From Bacillus sp. AFS015802 (GTDB lineage: Bacteria; Bacillota; Bacilli; Bacillales; Bacillaceae_B): a stretch of 64,000 nt of DNA. The stretch lies in contig NZ_NTUP01000007.1 in the NCBI RefSeq assembly GCF_002561455.1, forward strand, positions 62,001-126,000, given 5' to 3'. Below, one piece after another: positions 53,402 to 62,016 of the stretch. Position 1 is the first letter of the stretch; each line of letters opens with the position of its first letter. The notes beneath the pieces are model-generated. The model was given only the letters and a program-made list of their open reading frames with translations. It had not been told where the DNA came from and did no database searches. The translations under genes were made by a program, and so were the position numbers.

Positions 53402-53839
53402 TCATTGAGCGTTCTTTTCATAGAACCCTTTAATCAATTTTTCCATCGTTCGCTTGAACTGCTCCGCTTCATCCACTGTAAGGAGATGCTCAATAAATGA
53501 GACATAATCCTCCAAGGCTTGCTGATTCAGACGCATGAAGGTCTGGCTTGATTCCGTCAATGCCACATGATAAATTCTCTTATCTTCGTTCGATTGAGTT
53601 TTCTTCGCATAACCGAGAGAAACTAGCTTATTAATCCCTGCCGTGGCTGAAGCCTTCGTAATATTGAGTGAATCCGCAATCTCACTGATCGTCGGATATC
53701 CAAGTTTCCCGATGGCTTGTATATACTGAATCTGATTCACACTTAGATTTGAAACACCTGCAGTTTCAATTGTTTCTTGTACTAACTTCTTGAATGAGGT
53801 GTCGAGTGTGACGATGAATTCACGAAGAATGTCTTCCAT
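53402..53839 (-). CDS. MarR-family repressor
   Basis: A 145-residue winged-helix protein. Recognition region: SEIADSLNITKASATAGINKL near 50-70, then VSLGYAKKTQSNEDKR in the wing. MarR proteins release DNA on binding phenolic or amphiphilic ligands. ATG at 53839 with GGTGGGAG. It has a canonical promoter with an operator at the -10 (53861-53906), consistent with self-repression, and similar palindromes sit before the downstream exporter operon, which it likely controls. Confidence 0.92.
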   Translation of the reverse strand: MEDILREFIVTLDTSFKKLVQETIETAGVSNLSVNQIQYIQAIGKLGYPTISEIADSLNITKASATAGINKLVSLGYAKKTQSNEDKRIYHVALTESSQTFMRLNQQALEDYVSFIEHLLTVDEAEQFKRTMEKLIKGFYEKNAQ

Positions 53840-53860
53840 AGTAGCAACTCCCACCTTTAA

Positions 53861-53906
53861 TTTAGTTTGACAAACTAAATATAATGCATGGTTGAGATTT
53901 TGTCAA
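53861..53906 (-). promoter_or_regulatory. MarR promoter and operator
   Basis: TTGACA (53901-53906), 17-base spacer, TATATT (53878-53883); the palindrome TTTAGTTTG-A-CAAACTAAA (53861-53879) overlaps the -10. Confidence 0.85.
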
Positions 53907-54220
53907 CTGAAATGAGGACTCATAGATTTATCCGTTCTTGATGTTCTCATTCTTTCTGTATGAATAATCATTAACTTGGTTGCAACTGATTGAAGATCGG
54001 CCTAATCTATCTCCTTCATTAAGTATATGATAAGAACGTGTTAGAATCCTTACTTCAAGTGTCAGTCAGCTTACTGCCCTCTGCGGATAAATCATCATTT
54101 CTTAACGTTCCCTCTAATTCAAATCCCAGCTTTTATCTCAATTCCATAAGTACAGTTAAACTGCTTCTTTTTTTGAAGAAAAGGACAGCTTTACATCCAC
54201 TCCTATGAGGGAAGAGTGAC

Positions 54221-54385
54221 TTATTTACAATACTTACGTTCATAATGTTTCCCTTCGTTTGGGACACTTCCCTCTGGGGGTGTCCCAGCGCTTTAGCAAA
54301 TATTCTTTTCATCTACCACTGAGTAAGTATAAGTCCACTCTTTTTCGTTATCAAACTCAACCCTTAAATGATAAGGGTTGTCCAC
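54221..54385 (-). pseudogene. Truncated paralogue of the 62143 gene
   Basis: Fifty-odd codons in one frame match the C-terminal third of the 62143-62571 protein (NPYHL, VEF, WTYTYSVVDEKNIC, TPPEGS, EGKH) and share its final CK-stop. One internal TAA stands where the paralogue has a glutamine codon. The 5' two-thirds are missing. Between 53907 and 54220 I see no gene. Confidence 0.8.
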
Positions 54386-54404
54386 TAATGAACAAAGCTG
54401 CTTA

Positions 54405-55160
54405 CTACTTTACATATTCACCATAAAGCAACTCCATCGCTTCAATAATCTTACTGTCAGCCACCTGGCTGGTTAATCTATTAGGCAGGTGAATCGCGCC
54501 TAATGCAAAGATATAAGGGGCTTCACTAAAGTCACCCATTACGCCCATATCAACAGCAACATTCTCAAGTCCACCCGTCATATGGTTCAAATGGTGTGAT
54601 GGTATCTGTTTTATATCTCCCTTTTGTCTAACTAACCCATTCGCAATGGGGGCCCATAACAGAGGTTGGGTTTTGTATCCTTGATAAATATGTATCATCA
54701 AATCAAGCATGTCGTTTAACTGCGCCTTATTTTCAACATCCCTTGGGTTTTCAGTCACATGTACGGAAGGATAAAAAGACTGAATCGACTGATTCAACTT
54801 TTTCCAGCCTCCACAAAAATGAACGATGCATCCGGCCATATGGCTATCGTGACACGCAATCATGACTTCAACCGCCTCCCTCAAAGGAAGAGAAGCCCTG
54901 CTTTGTAGATGGGGATAAAGTTCTTTGCTATCTTCTTCAGGATTAAATGCTACGTCTTCAACAATAGCATCCCATTTAACCAAGCCTCCCTCTACCCATT
55001 TTGCTATACAAAATGCAATTGCGACTTTGGCAGCTGATGCAAGGGGGATGGTAAGTTCACTATTTAAAAAGATAACTTGTTTCAGTTGTTTAGTGGAATA
55101 AACGATCATCCCCACTTCCCCGACATCTACTTCTTCAAGTTTTTCTATAACTCTCCTCAC
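54405..55160 (-). CDS. Class A beta-lactamase-fold serine hydrolase
   Basis: A 251-residue protein of the penicillin-binding/beta-lactamase fold. SxxK is SAAK with Ser42 and Lys45. The next motif position (usually SDN) reads CHDSHMAG and the KTG position HMTGG, so both are altered. No signal peptide is seen, which suggests a cytoplasmic protein. The family includes esterases and PBP-like enzymes; true beta-lactam hydrolysis is doubtful. GTG start at 55160 behind GGAGGTG. Confidence 0.75.
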   Translation of the reverse strand: MRRVIEKLEEVDVGEVGMIVYSTKQLKQVIFLNSELTIPLASAAKVAIAFCIAKWVEGGLVKWDAIVEDVAFNPEEDSKELYPHLQSRASLPLREAVEVMIACHDSHMAGCIVHFCGGWKKLNQSIQSFYPSVHVTENPRDVENKAQLNDMLDLMIHIYQGYKTQPLLWAPIANGLVRQKGDIKQIPSHHLNHMTGGLENVAVDMGVMGDFSEAPYIFALGAIHLPNRLTSQVADSKIIEAMELLYGEYVK

Positions 55161-55189
55161 TATTCTTCACCTCCTTAGTTTTTAAAAAG

Positions 55190-55248
55190 AAAAAAACGTG
55201 AGGACAGGTCCCTTTGTTGTTCCAACGAACCTGACCCCTGGCTCTTAA
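55190..55248. repeat. GGGTCAGGTCC-family palindrome, diverged copy
   Basis: GGACAGGTCCC pairs imperfectly with a CGAACCTGACCCC arm; minus-strand T-run follows. Lies just past the stop of the GNAT gene at 55256. Confidence 0.5.
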
Positions 55249-55255
55249 ATGATGG

Positions 55256-55795
55256 TTAGCGTGTTAACGCTTGATAAATCGAATAATCCACCTCACCTGA
55301 GATATGTTCCAGCCCATCTTCACACAATTCCAGAGCCATTAAGTTCTCAGGAGAAGGTGGAAGGTTTTTCTTGGACGCATGGATTCCGAATTCGGTTGAT
55401 GTTCTGAATCCAAAGCGTTGATAGTATCGATGGTCTCCTTCCACAATGACTCCTTTAAACCCCATGCCAGCAGCTAATTTGATCCCTTTCGGCAACATAT
55501 ACTTGCCAACACCCTGGCGCTGCTGATGGATGGCCACAGATACCGGGGATAACATCAACACTTCATTTTCATGCTTATGACTAATCGGAAGTTTTGAAAG
55601 CATAAAGTGACCTATGATCATTCCGTCGTCCTCAACCACTAAATCCAGCTGGGGAATATAATAATGTTTTTCCCGGATCTCTCTTACCAAAGCTTTTTCT
55701 AGTAATCCATCTGAATAAGCGGTATGTTTGAATATCTCACGAACGAACTCTTCAGTAAAACGATGTTCTTCTTTTTTGACTGGTCTTAGCTTCAT
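55256..55795 (-). CDS. GNAT acetyltransferase, YhbS-like
   Basis: A 179-residue GNAT protein. The acetyl-CoA motif is SPVSVAIHQQRQGVGKYMLP near residue 82-101, followed by GVIVEGDHRYYQRFGFR near 115-131. This second pattern (EGDPxYYxRFGF) is that of the YhbS group. TTGGGGGTATATG precedes the ATG. Acceptor unknown. Confidence 0.9.
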   Translation of the reverse strand: MKLRPVKKEEHRFTEEFVREIFKHTAYSDGLLEKALVREIREKHYYIPQLDLVVEDDGMIIGHFMLSKLPISHKHENEVLMLSPVSVAIHQQRQGVGKYMLPKGIKLAAGMGFKGVIVEGDHRYYQRFGFRTSTEFGIHASKKNLPPSPENLMALELCEDGLEHISGEVDYSIYQALTR

Positions 55796-55909
55796 TCATA
55801 TACCCCCAAAATATTGCTGCATCTAAGTTTTACATATTCCTCAATCTTTTTAAAAATCCTTTTTGTGTTATGGAGAAGGGCAATGGCCGAATAATTATCT
55901 GATCTTCAA

Positions 55910-56416
55910 CTATTGCCCCCCGTTGGTGAAGTAACCATTATCTACTTTTTTCTTATCATCTCTGTAATGTTTAGATAAGAATTCATCCAATATAACTTTA
56001 TGGCTTTTAACCATATTGCTTGGCAACTCATCAGGATAAAAGAACTCAACTTTAATAGACTCAGCTTTGTCTATGTTTAATTCCCCTTCATCCCCCTCCG
56101 AAAAGTAGGCAACCGTTACGACGTAAAACTCATCACCATTTTCAGCCTTTATAAAGTTTTCCGGGCCTGAATAAACATTGATTAAATGTAATTCATCTAA
56201 TTTCAACCCAGTTTCCTCATATACTTCTCTTCTCGCAACTTCTTCTGTAGATTCTCCAAGTTCCATCAGTCCGCCCGCAAGGCCCCAAGCACCCTTCGGA
56301 AACTTTCGTTGTTGAAGTAATAATCTTCCCATTTCATCCACAATAACAGTAACGGAGCCTACAAATATTAAAGGTCTATGACCAACTATTTCCCTCAATT
56401 CTTCTATGTATCCCAT
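55910..56416 (-). CDS. NUDIX hydrolase
   Basis: A 168-residue NUDIX protein. The box is at about 49-71 (GGLMELGESTEEVARREVYE, then ETG), with VTVIVDEMGRLLLQQRKFP before it. The substrate is a nucleoside diphosphate derivative; which one is unclear. AGAAGGA precedes the ATG. Confidence 0.92.
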   Translation of the reverse strand: MGYIEELREIVGHRPLIFVGSVTVIVDEMGRLLLQQRKFPKGAWGLAGGLMELGESTEEVARREVYEETGLKLDELHLINVYSGPENFIKAENGDEFYVVTVAYFSEGDEGELNIDKAESIKVEFFYPDELPSNMVKSHKVILDEFLSKHYRDDKKKVDNGYFTNGGQ

Positions 56417-56476
56417 AATCTTAACTCCTTCTCAAACTATTTATCGCAGATGGGCAATTGCTGAATCAGAGAATGC

Positions 56477-56923
56477 CTAATATACTTCTAGAGCAAAAGC
56501 ATAAATGGCAGATCCATTCGATACGTTCTCTTTTTTATCATCCAACCACCATACTGAGTACGTATAGTAATAAATCCCAGGTTTTTCGGGTGTAATAAAA
56601 TGATCATTCTGTAGTTTTACTGCCGTCTGCTTTTCATCCATGTGCTGGTTGAGGTTGAAATCATTAGGTTTAGTTTTGTAATCTATATCCAAAGAAACTG
56701 TCTCACCTGATTTTATCTTGACAGGTTTCTTTCCTTTCAGCAGCTCACGTGGACTCCTCTCAGCATCAGCACAGGTTCTTCCCCAACAGTAGCTACCCAA
56801 GGTAGTTTCATAACGATCATCATCAACCTCTAACGAAGCAATAGGTGGTTTTTCATTTGATTGGGAATTGGAGCAACCAGCCATAATAACAATTAAAATA
56901 AAAACAGATAATTTTCTAACCAC
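56477..56923 (-). CDS. Small lipoprotein
   Basis: A 148-residue lipoprotein. Signal sequence with lipobox MAGC, cysteine near residue 17. The mature protein includes CWGRTC, two cysteines that could form a disulfide, and a strand-rich C-terminus ending SAIYAFALEVY. GTG at 56923 chosen with GAGGTGA upstream (TTG at 56926 is closer to it). Function unknown. Confidence 0.72.
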   Translation of the reverse strand: MVRKLSVFILIVIMAGCSNSQSNEKPPIASLEVDDDRYETTLGSYCWGRTCADAERSPRELLKGKKPVKIKSGETVSLDIDYKTKPNDFNLNQHMDEKQTAVKLQNDHFITPEKPGIYYYTYSVWWLDDKKENVSNGSAIYAFALEVY

Positions 56924-56980
56924 CAACTCACCTCGTCTTTCTTAAACGTTCTCCTATTTCGTTAAGAGTACAATAGGAAG

Positions 56981-57105
56981 TTATTTGCGTGATGACGGCA
57001 TACCATCTACCCGCTGTACCATCTTATGTACACAATCAATAACTACATCTGGTCGGTCGAGGAACACAGAATATCCTGAATGACCCTCAAACAACTTTAA
57101 ACGGC
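56981..57105 (-). pseudogene. C-terminal fragment of an alpha/beta hydrolase, paralogue of the 62929 gene
   Basis: About 40 codons ending in TAA match the end of the hydrolase at 62929-63852: HSGYSVFLDRPDVVIDCVHK here and HSGHSVFLERPDLIIKCVHK there, followed by MVQR. It carries the catalytic histidine of that protein. The rest of the gene is missing; it abuts the 57097 gene end, overlapping it in another frame. Confidence 0.8.
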
Positions 57106-57987
57106 CCTCCGAAAGATCTTCATACTAAAACGACCCCAATCTTCTTCCAGATCATCAAAATGGACAATACTCCAAGCATTAAAGAAGGTCTGTCCACGTT
57201 TATTAAAGAAGAAATCACCGTCTATGCAGTAAGATGCATGTTGAATGAGGCCGTCTGAATTTTCCCAAGTAAGCACATCTCCCGCCCTCATATCTTTAGA
57301 AGTAATCACGAGATAATTTTCATATTCTAATCTTTGAAGAAACGTTTTAGGATGTACCCATTCATGTATGATCCATTCTTGCCCGGTGATGGCGAAGAGT
57401 GTTGCCGATAAACAATTACTACCTGCAGTGGATGGAAAGGTGTTTGCAAACTTTATTAAATGTGGAGGTGTTTGGAGCGGATAATCGTAGGAAGTCCATT
57501 CCTCCCATTGTTGGGCAATATCTGTCATAAGTTCTTCTTTATAACTATCAGAAAGCTCTTCCCACATCCCTTTATGAAGGAATAGATAGTCCTCTCCCTC
57601 AACTTCTATCCTATCTTGACTAAGGGCTGATGGTTCCACAGAGAAGTCAGAAACCGGATGAATCAACCCCCGCCCCACTTCTATCTGAACATGAAAAAGG
57701 TCGATTCTCTTTTCTGCAGGAAGATGATTAACCCAGCCTGGAGGTGTCACGAGTACATAGGAAACGTCCTTTGATAGATTCCAATACTCATAACTATTCG
57801 CGAGTTGTACCTGTTTATAAGAAGAATGGTTCAGGAACTCATCGTGGGGAATGATCAAAACATCACTTACATATTCTTCAAAGCCGGCAAGTTTATTCTC
57901 AGGAAGGAAAAACAAATCTTTATCCGGTACGTATGCCTTTATCCACTCTTTCAGGGTGTCGGGTGTTGGCTGGATCTTTCTTTTCAA
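57097..57987 (-). CDS. NlpC/P60-like fold protein of unknown function
   Basis: A 296-residue soluble protein. The last 110 residues have a cysteine-histidine pattern seen in NlpC/P60-type and related peptidases: SNCLSATLFAIT (Cys) and GDVLTWENSDGLIQHASYC (His). No signal peptide. The N-terminal half has WIKAYVPDKDLF and WEELSDSYKEELMTDIAQQW, unrecognised. TTG start at 57987 with GAGGTGAG. Its end overlaps the hydrolase fragment. Confidence 0.65.
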   Translation of the reverse strand: MKRKIQPTPDTLKEWIKAYVPDKDLFFLPENKLAGFEEYVSDVLIIPHDEFLNHSSYKQVQLANSYEYWNLSKDVSYVLVTPPGWVNHLPAEKRIDLFHVQIEVGRGLIHPVSDFSVEPSALSQDRIEVEGEDYLFLHKGMWEELSDSYKEELMTDIAQQWEEWTSYDYPLQTPPHLIKFANTFPSTAGSNCLSATLFAITGQEWIIHEWVHPKTFLQRLEYENYLVITSKDMRAGDVLTWENSDGLIQHASYCIDGDFFFNKRGQTFFNAWSIVHFDDLEEDWGRFSMKIFRRAV

Positions 57988-58220
57988 TTACACTCACCTC
58001 TATATTCTGGAGTAGACTCATCAAAATCTTATGTCTATTTTAACATAATTAACCAAAATTATTTGTGAGTAGTTATTCAATTAGAAGCAATTCATTAAAT
58101 ATAGGCTCTTGCTGGAAGGGGTGGGGAGTCATGCTCATATTCTTTTAATGATATTATGTTAGTGACAGCTTATTACATGACTAGTACTACACTTGAATTC
58201 ATTAAATAAGGAGATATTTT

Positions 58221-58424
58221 ATGAGAGAGATCTTTTCCGATTATGGAATAGTCATTCATGAAAAAGATGGGGTCTATTTATTCACGACTGACAGTGGTGG
58301 ATTTGTATCCCGTGATATCACTTTTGAAGTTTCCAAAGAGGATGCTAAAATAGCTCAAATTAGTGAGGAAGAAGCATACTGGGTAATTTTGAAGTATGAA
58401 AAACTGGGTAAATTTAAATTTTAA
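58221..58424 (+). CDS. Small acidic protein of unknown function
   Basis: 67 residues, soluble, with a two-strand start (SDYGIVIHEKDGVYLF) and helical end (EEEAYWVILKYEKLGKF). AAGGAGAT precedes the ATG. It lies in an AT-rich patch and is followed by a decayed YcxB-like gene. No family recognised. Confidence 0.6.
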   Translation: MREIFSDYGIVIHEKDGVYLFTTDSGGFVSRDITFEVSKEDAKIAQISEEEAYWVILKYEKLGKFKF

Positions 58425-58534
58425 TGAGTCGATTTATTTAACATAAAAAGCAAAATAATGATTTCTGTGAAAGATGGAGAACAACTACCCGGTTATATAT
58501 TGGAAAGTGAATGTTATTGAAAGGAGAACTTACA

Positions 58535-58818
58535 ATGGAAAAAGACTTTTGCCCTGAAAAGGATTCTCTTATTATAAGAGTGAGATAACTTATATAATTA
58601 ATTCTCAGGAGATTCAGCAGAAACTAGGCAAGTCAAATAACTATCTAGAATGGGAACAAATTCGCACAGTATATGAAAACACAGATATGTTCCGGCTATA
58701 TGTATCATGAGGCAAAGCTATTGTACTTCCTAAAAGGTACTTTGCATCTGAGGAAGAAATTCAGCTATTAAAAAGGCTGATTATCAAAAACGTAAGTAAG
58801 GACAAAGTGAAGTTTTAG
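58535..58818 (+). pseudogene. Decayed YcxB-like gene
   Basis: From ATG 58535 (behind AAGGAG) the frame shifts after about 14 codons, then one frame continues with a single TGA before KAIVLPKRYFASEEEIQLL and ends at 58818. The pieces (ITYIINSQEIQQKLG, EWEQIRTVYENTDMFRLYV, VLPKRYFASEEEIQ) match the YcxB family, but one frameshift and one stop break it. Membrane helices usual for the family are missing. Confidence 0.75.
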
Positions 58819-58836
58819 GCTCCACTTATTTATCGG

Positions 58837-58876
58837 AAAAACAGGGCAACTTCCCACCTAAAGTTGCCCTGTTTTT
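58837..58876 (+). terminator. Terminator after the YcxB-like remnant
   Basis: Perfect 16-base stem AAAAACAGGGCAACTT/AAGTTGCCCTGTTTTT with an eight-base loop. Confidence 0.9.
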
Positions 58877-58968
58877 ATTCCGTTAACCTGCTTAAAAAAG
58901 AAGAAGATACTAACCGAAGATTGGTTGACTGATCTTCAGTTATTGCACCCCTATAATTGAACAAGATA

Positions 58969-59502
58969 TTAATTATAATCTGACTTAGTTAAACCATATA
59001 TATCAGAATCCTCGAATACACCTAATTTTATAAAATCTTGTTTTAAAACCCCCTCTTTTTTCATTCCAACATTCATCATTACTTTACTTGAGGCTGGGTT
59101 CTTCGACATTGCCTTTGCCCAAATTCGGTTAAGTTTTAAATTTTCGAAACCATATCGTAGTATTTCCTTAGCAGCTTCAGTTGCATAACCATTTCCCCAA
59201 TATTCCTTACCTACCCAGTATGCTAATTCAGCCTTTTTATGAGTATCGTTTACGCGAATCGTTATAGTTCCAATTAAAATATCATTAGATTCTAAAACTA
59301 TCGCAAAAGGAAAAATACCATTTTCCATCATTTTAGGATGATTTTTAATCCACTGTTCAGCAGCTTCTATTGGATATGGATGTGGTATACCTAATGTTGT
59401 TTTAGAAACATCTTTGTTGCCAGCCAATTCTTGGACACTGGTTGAATCATCTATTGTAAATGGACGAAGAATTAAGCGGTCCGTTTTCATTGTTATTAAC
59501 AC
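58969..59502 (-). CDS. RimJ/RimL-type GNAT acetyltransferase
   Basis: A 177-residue GNAT of the RimJ/RimL type: opening TDRLILRPFTIDDS, acetyl-CoA motif ELAYWVGKEYWGNGYATEAA near residue 92-111, then NRIWAKAMSKNPASSKVMMN and GMKKEGVLKQDF near 131-165. GTG at 59502 with GGGAGAG; an ATG four codons in is an alternative start. Acceptor unknown, possibly a ribosomal or other N-terminus. Confidence 0.9.
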   Translation of the reverse strand: MLITMKTDRLILRPFTIDDSTSVQELAGNKDVSKTTLGIPHPYPIEAAEQWIKNHPKMMENGIFPFAIVLESNDILIGTITIRVNDTHKKAELAYWVGKEYWGNGYATEAAKEILRYGFENLKLNRIWAKAMSKNPASSKVMMNVGMKKEGVLKQDFIKLGVFEDSDIYGLTKSDYN

Positions 59503-59610
59503 TTCTTCACTCTCCCAAAACTTATTATTCTTTAACTGCTGCCCGTTACCTGAACAAATACAAGAGGATGTTCGTTCAGCAAACTAACCCTATGGTGGAA
59601 CAAGAGTATT

Positions 59611-59799
59611 TTACATTACTCCAACTTTTTTTATTTCTAAATCTAAGATTCTTGTCCTTAAATCGTTTTTTGATACCAAGACTTCATTTCCATCCTTATC
59701 AAAGCAAAATGCTACTGGAATCGAAAACCCACAATTTCTATATGACCCATCAGCAAGAATGGCTCCTATAACATAATTAATTAAAGCTACAAACCCCAC
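59611..59799 (-). CDS. Small hypothetical protein
   Basis: 62 residues, GTG start behind AAGGTGAT. One weak hydrophobic stretch (about 2-16), then GFSIPVAFCFDKDGNEVLVS. No family recognised. Confidence 0.4.
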   Translation of the reverse strand: MGFVALINYVIGAILADGSYRNCGFSIPVAFCFDKDGNEVLVSKNDLRTRILDLEIKKVGVM

Positions 59800-59854
59800 A
59801 CTATCACCTTATAGCCAATATTTTGTTTTCTACACCCTTCTATCATGCCACCGC

Positions 59855-60637
59855 TTAATAAGCGAGCCACAAGTTTTTCGCATCTTCATTAGATATATGC
59901 AGTTTATCTACAAAGTACGTTTGCAGGTTACTTTCTTTACTACTGCCAGCCCATTCTTTATAGATATCGATAAGTGTTTGAACACTACCATTACAATAAT
60001 TTCTGATGAGTAAATCAACTACAGCTGTACTTCTCCAATAATCATAAAATGCTGATGAATATTCTAATTCTTCGCTATGACCTGCAGATTCACCAAACAA
60101 GTTAAGCGTATATTCGCCATATTTTTCTTTGAATTTGTTTATTAGGCAAGACTCTACATTCATAATCGAATTGAACTTTTCTTCAGATAAAATAAATTTA
60201 CGAGGTATATAGAAACATAGGCCCTCTTCAAACCACATATTTTCTTCATCAAGCTCTTCGAAATCTGAATGAAAAAAATCGACGTGATGCGTTAACTCGT
60301 GAGCGGCTATGACCGCCACATCTTCCATATCAAGTGTTGTATAATACGTTTTAGCAACTTCTACTCCATTTGTTGTCGAAATATAGATATCTTTCCACGT
60401 TTCAACCAATGGTGTAATATGAATCAAATCCCTGGAAGTATAGGCTGGTAAAGGAAGGGTTGAATACAGTTGAGTTGCAGATGCTAGATCGTGAAAAATA
60501 ATTCCTCTGGGTGACTGGAAAGAAGCAACCTCATTTAAGGCTTTTGAAAATTGAACTAGCTTTTCTAACAGCTGCAATCCACTTTTTTCGATTTTTTTTA
60601 CTTTTGAAGTGTCTGTGACAGAGACTCCGTATTTCAC
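59855..60637 (-). CDS. Putative HExxH metallopeptidase
   Basis: A 260-residue zinc-dependent peptidase-like protein. The motif AAHELTHHVDF places zinc histidines at 113 and 117 and the catalytic glutamate at 114; WFEEGLCFY near 135-143 supplies a third ligand typical of gluzincins. No signal peptide. GTG at 60637 behind GGGGGAAA. The AT-rich gene is alone. Substrate unknown. Confidence 0.78.
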   Translation of the reverse strand: MKYGVSVTDTSKVKKIEKSGLQLLEKLVQFSKALNEVASFQSPRGIIFHDLASATQLYSTLPLPAYTSRDLIHITPLVETWKDIYISTTNGVEVAKTYYTTLDMEDVAVIAAHELTHHVDFFHSDFEELDEENMWFEEGLCFYIPRKFILSEEKFNSIMNVESCLINKFKEKYGEYTLNLFGESAGHSEELEYSSAFYDYWRSTAVVDLLIRNYCNGSVQTLIDIYKEWAGSSKESNLQTYFVDKLHISNEDAKNLWLAY

Positions 60638-60811
60638 ATTATTTCCCCCTTTTACTTTCGTTGTTCCCGTTTGAAGACTATCAAACCATTAAATTCAAGG
60701 TTATTCAGACAACCTGTTTTTTTGAAGATGGGCGTTACGTTGGTCTTCAGGTATTACCCCCCTTTAATGAAAGATGGAAGATGCCTCACGAGATGAATGT
60801 AGAGGTTTTAT

Positions 60812-61810
60812 TTAGATCCACTCTTCAACGCAATGGACTGACTTTGCCTGTGTATCTAATTTAACCTTCTTTCCTATAGCCATAGGATGCATGGGATGAG
60901 TATGACACGTGTCAAACTCACCTAAAACAGGGATCTCTTTATCATCTAATTGTTCCATCAGAATATCGATTGGCTTCCTACCAGTTCCTAGATCGTCATA
61001 TCCCTCATGTTTCCCCAAAATGATTCCTGACACCTTTTCAAAGATTCCGTGCATTTTTAACATCGCAAAGTTCTTTTCTACTATCGACGCATTTTTAGCG
61101 CAATCCTCTATCAATAAGACGTCCCCATTTTTTATAGTAGGGAAATACTCCGTACCAATAAAACCATACATCGCATTTACATTTCCACCTATTAATCGAC
61201 CTTCCGCGACTCCGGTGTTTCTTGTTATCCATTCATTTCGATATAGCGTTTTTTCTTTTGTTTTGTCTAACCAATTAACAGGTTCATCAGACCAATAGGT
61301 AGGCATGGGAACTTCATAAGGAAGACTGCTTTCTGTCATAAAGTAGTTAACAAAGTATTGGTACGTATCGTTAACCAAAGGCTCGAATTCACCAAAAGAA
61401 GGAATGAGTGCAGGCCCATAATATGTAGTGATATTCGTTTTATGATAAAGTGCAAGAAGTATAGCCGTTGCATCTGAGTAACCTACTACGATCTTCGGAT
61501 TATTTATCAACGCTTCGTAATCTATATAGGGTAAAAGACTATTAGAATTGGTGCCACCTATCGTGGACATCACCATTTTTATTTCTGGATCTCGCAATAA
61601 CTCATTTAATTCATTTGCACGCTCTTTAGGGGTACCTGAGCGATATCCTTCAGCCTTTCCTGTCAAATTTCCTTCGACTATACATAAACCTTTGCTCTCG
61701 AGGAATGATTTTGCCCGTTCATATCGTTTTCTTGCTGTAACTGTTGCTGGTGATGATGGAGTGAAGATCCCCACTTTGTCACTTGCGTTTAATTTATTCA
61801 CGGAAGCCAC
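60812..61810 (-). CDS. S66-family LD-carboxypeptidase, MccF-like
   Basis: A 332-residue serine peptidase of family S66. The nucleophile is Ser112 in VGYSDAT, with GGTNSN oxyanion loop near 85-90, Glu235 in LLIEDC and His303 in CHTHPM. Members either cut the LD bond of muropeptides (LdcA) or inactivate microcin C-type peptide-nucleotides (MccF). No signal peptide, so cytoplasmic. GTG at 61810 with AAAGGA. Full length and intact triad. Confidence 0.9.
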   Translation of the reverse strand: MASVNKLNASDKVGIFTPSSPATVTARKRYERAKSFLESKGLCIVEGNLTGKAEGYRSGTPKERANELNELLRDPEIKMVMSTIGGTNSNSLLPYIDYEALINNPKIVVGYSDATAILLALYHKTNITTYYGPALIPSFGEFEPLVNDTYQYFVNYFMTESSLPYEVPMPTYWSDEPVNWLDKTKEKTLYRNEWITRNTGVAEGRLIGGNVNAMYGFIGTEYFPTIKNGDVLLIEDCAKNASIVEKNFAMLKMHGIFEKVSGIILGKHEGYDDLGTGRKPIDILMEQLDDKEIPVLGEFDTCHTHPMHPMAIGKKVKLDTQAKSVHCVEEWI

Positions 61811-62016
61811 CGTCCTTTCTTTCAGGAAAAATGTATTTCAACAATATGTATAGTTGCACAATCAACTATCAAACGTAATATCCTTACATGGGTATACATC
61901 TGCAAACCAACGTAATACTCCATTATGATGGTTTATAATTTGTTGGGCAGTCTACGGTAGCTACCGAATACCGAAACTAAGAGAAGTAAAATCATAAATA
62001 TAACGTAAATGGATAA

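Noticed and set aside
60661..60864. Plus-strand open frame overlapping the S66 gene end
   Set aside because: No ribosome-binding site, overlaps a well-supported gene on the other strand, and no recognisable motif.
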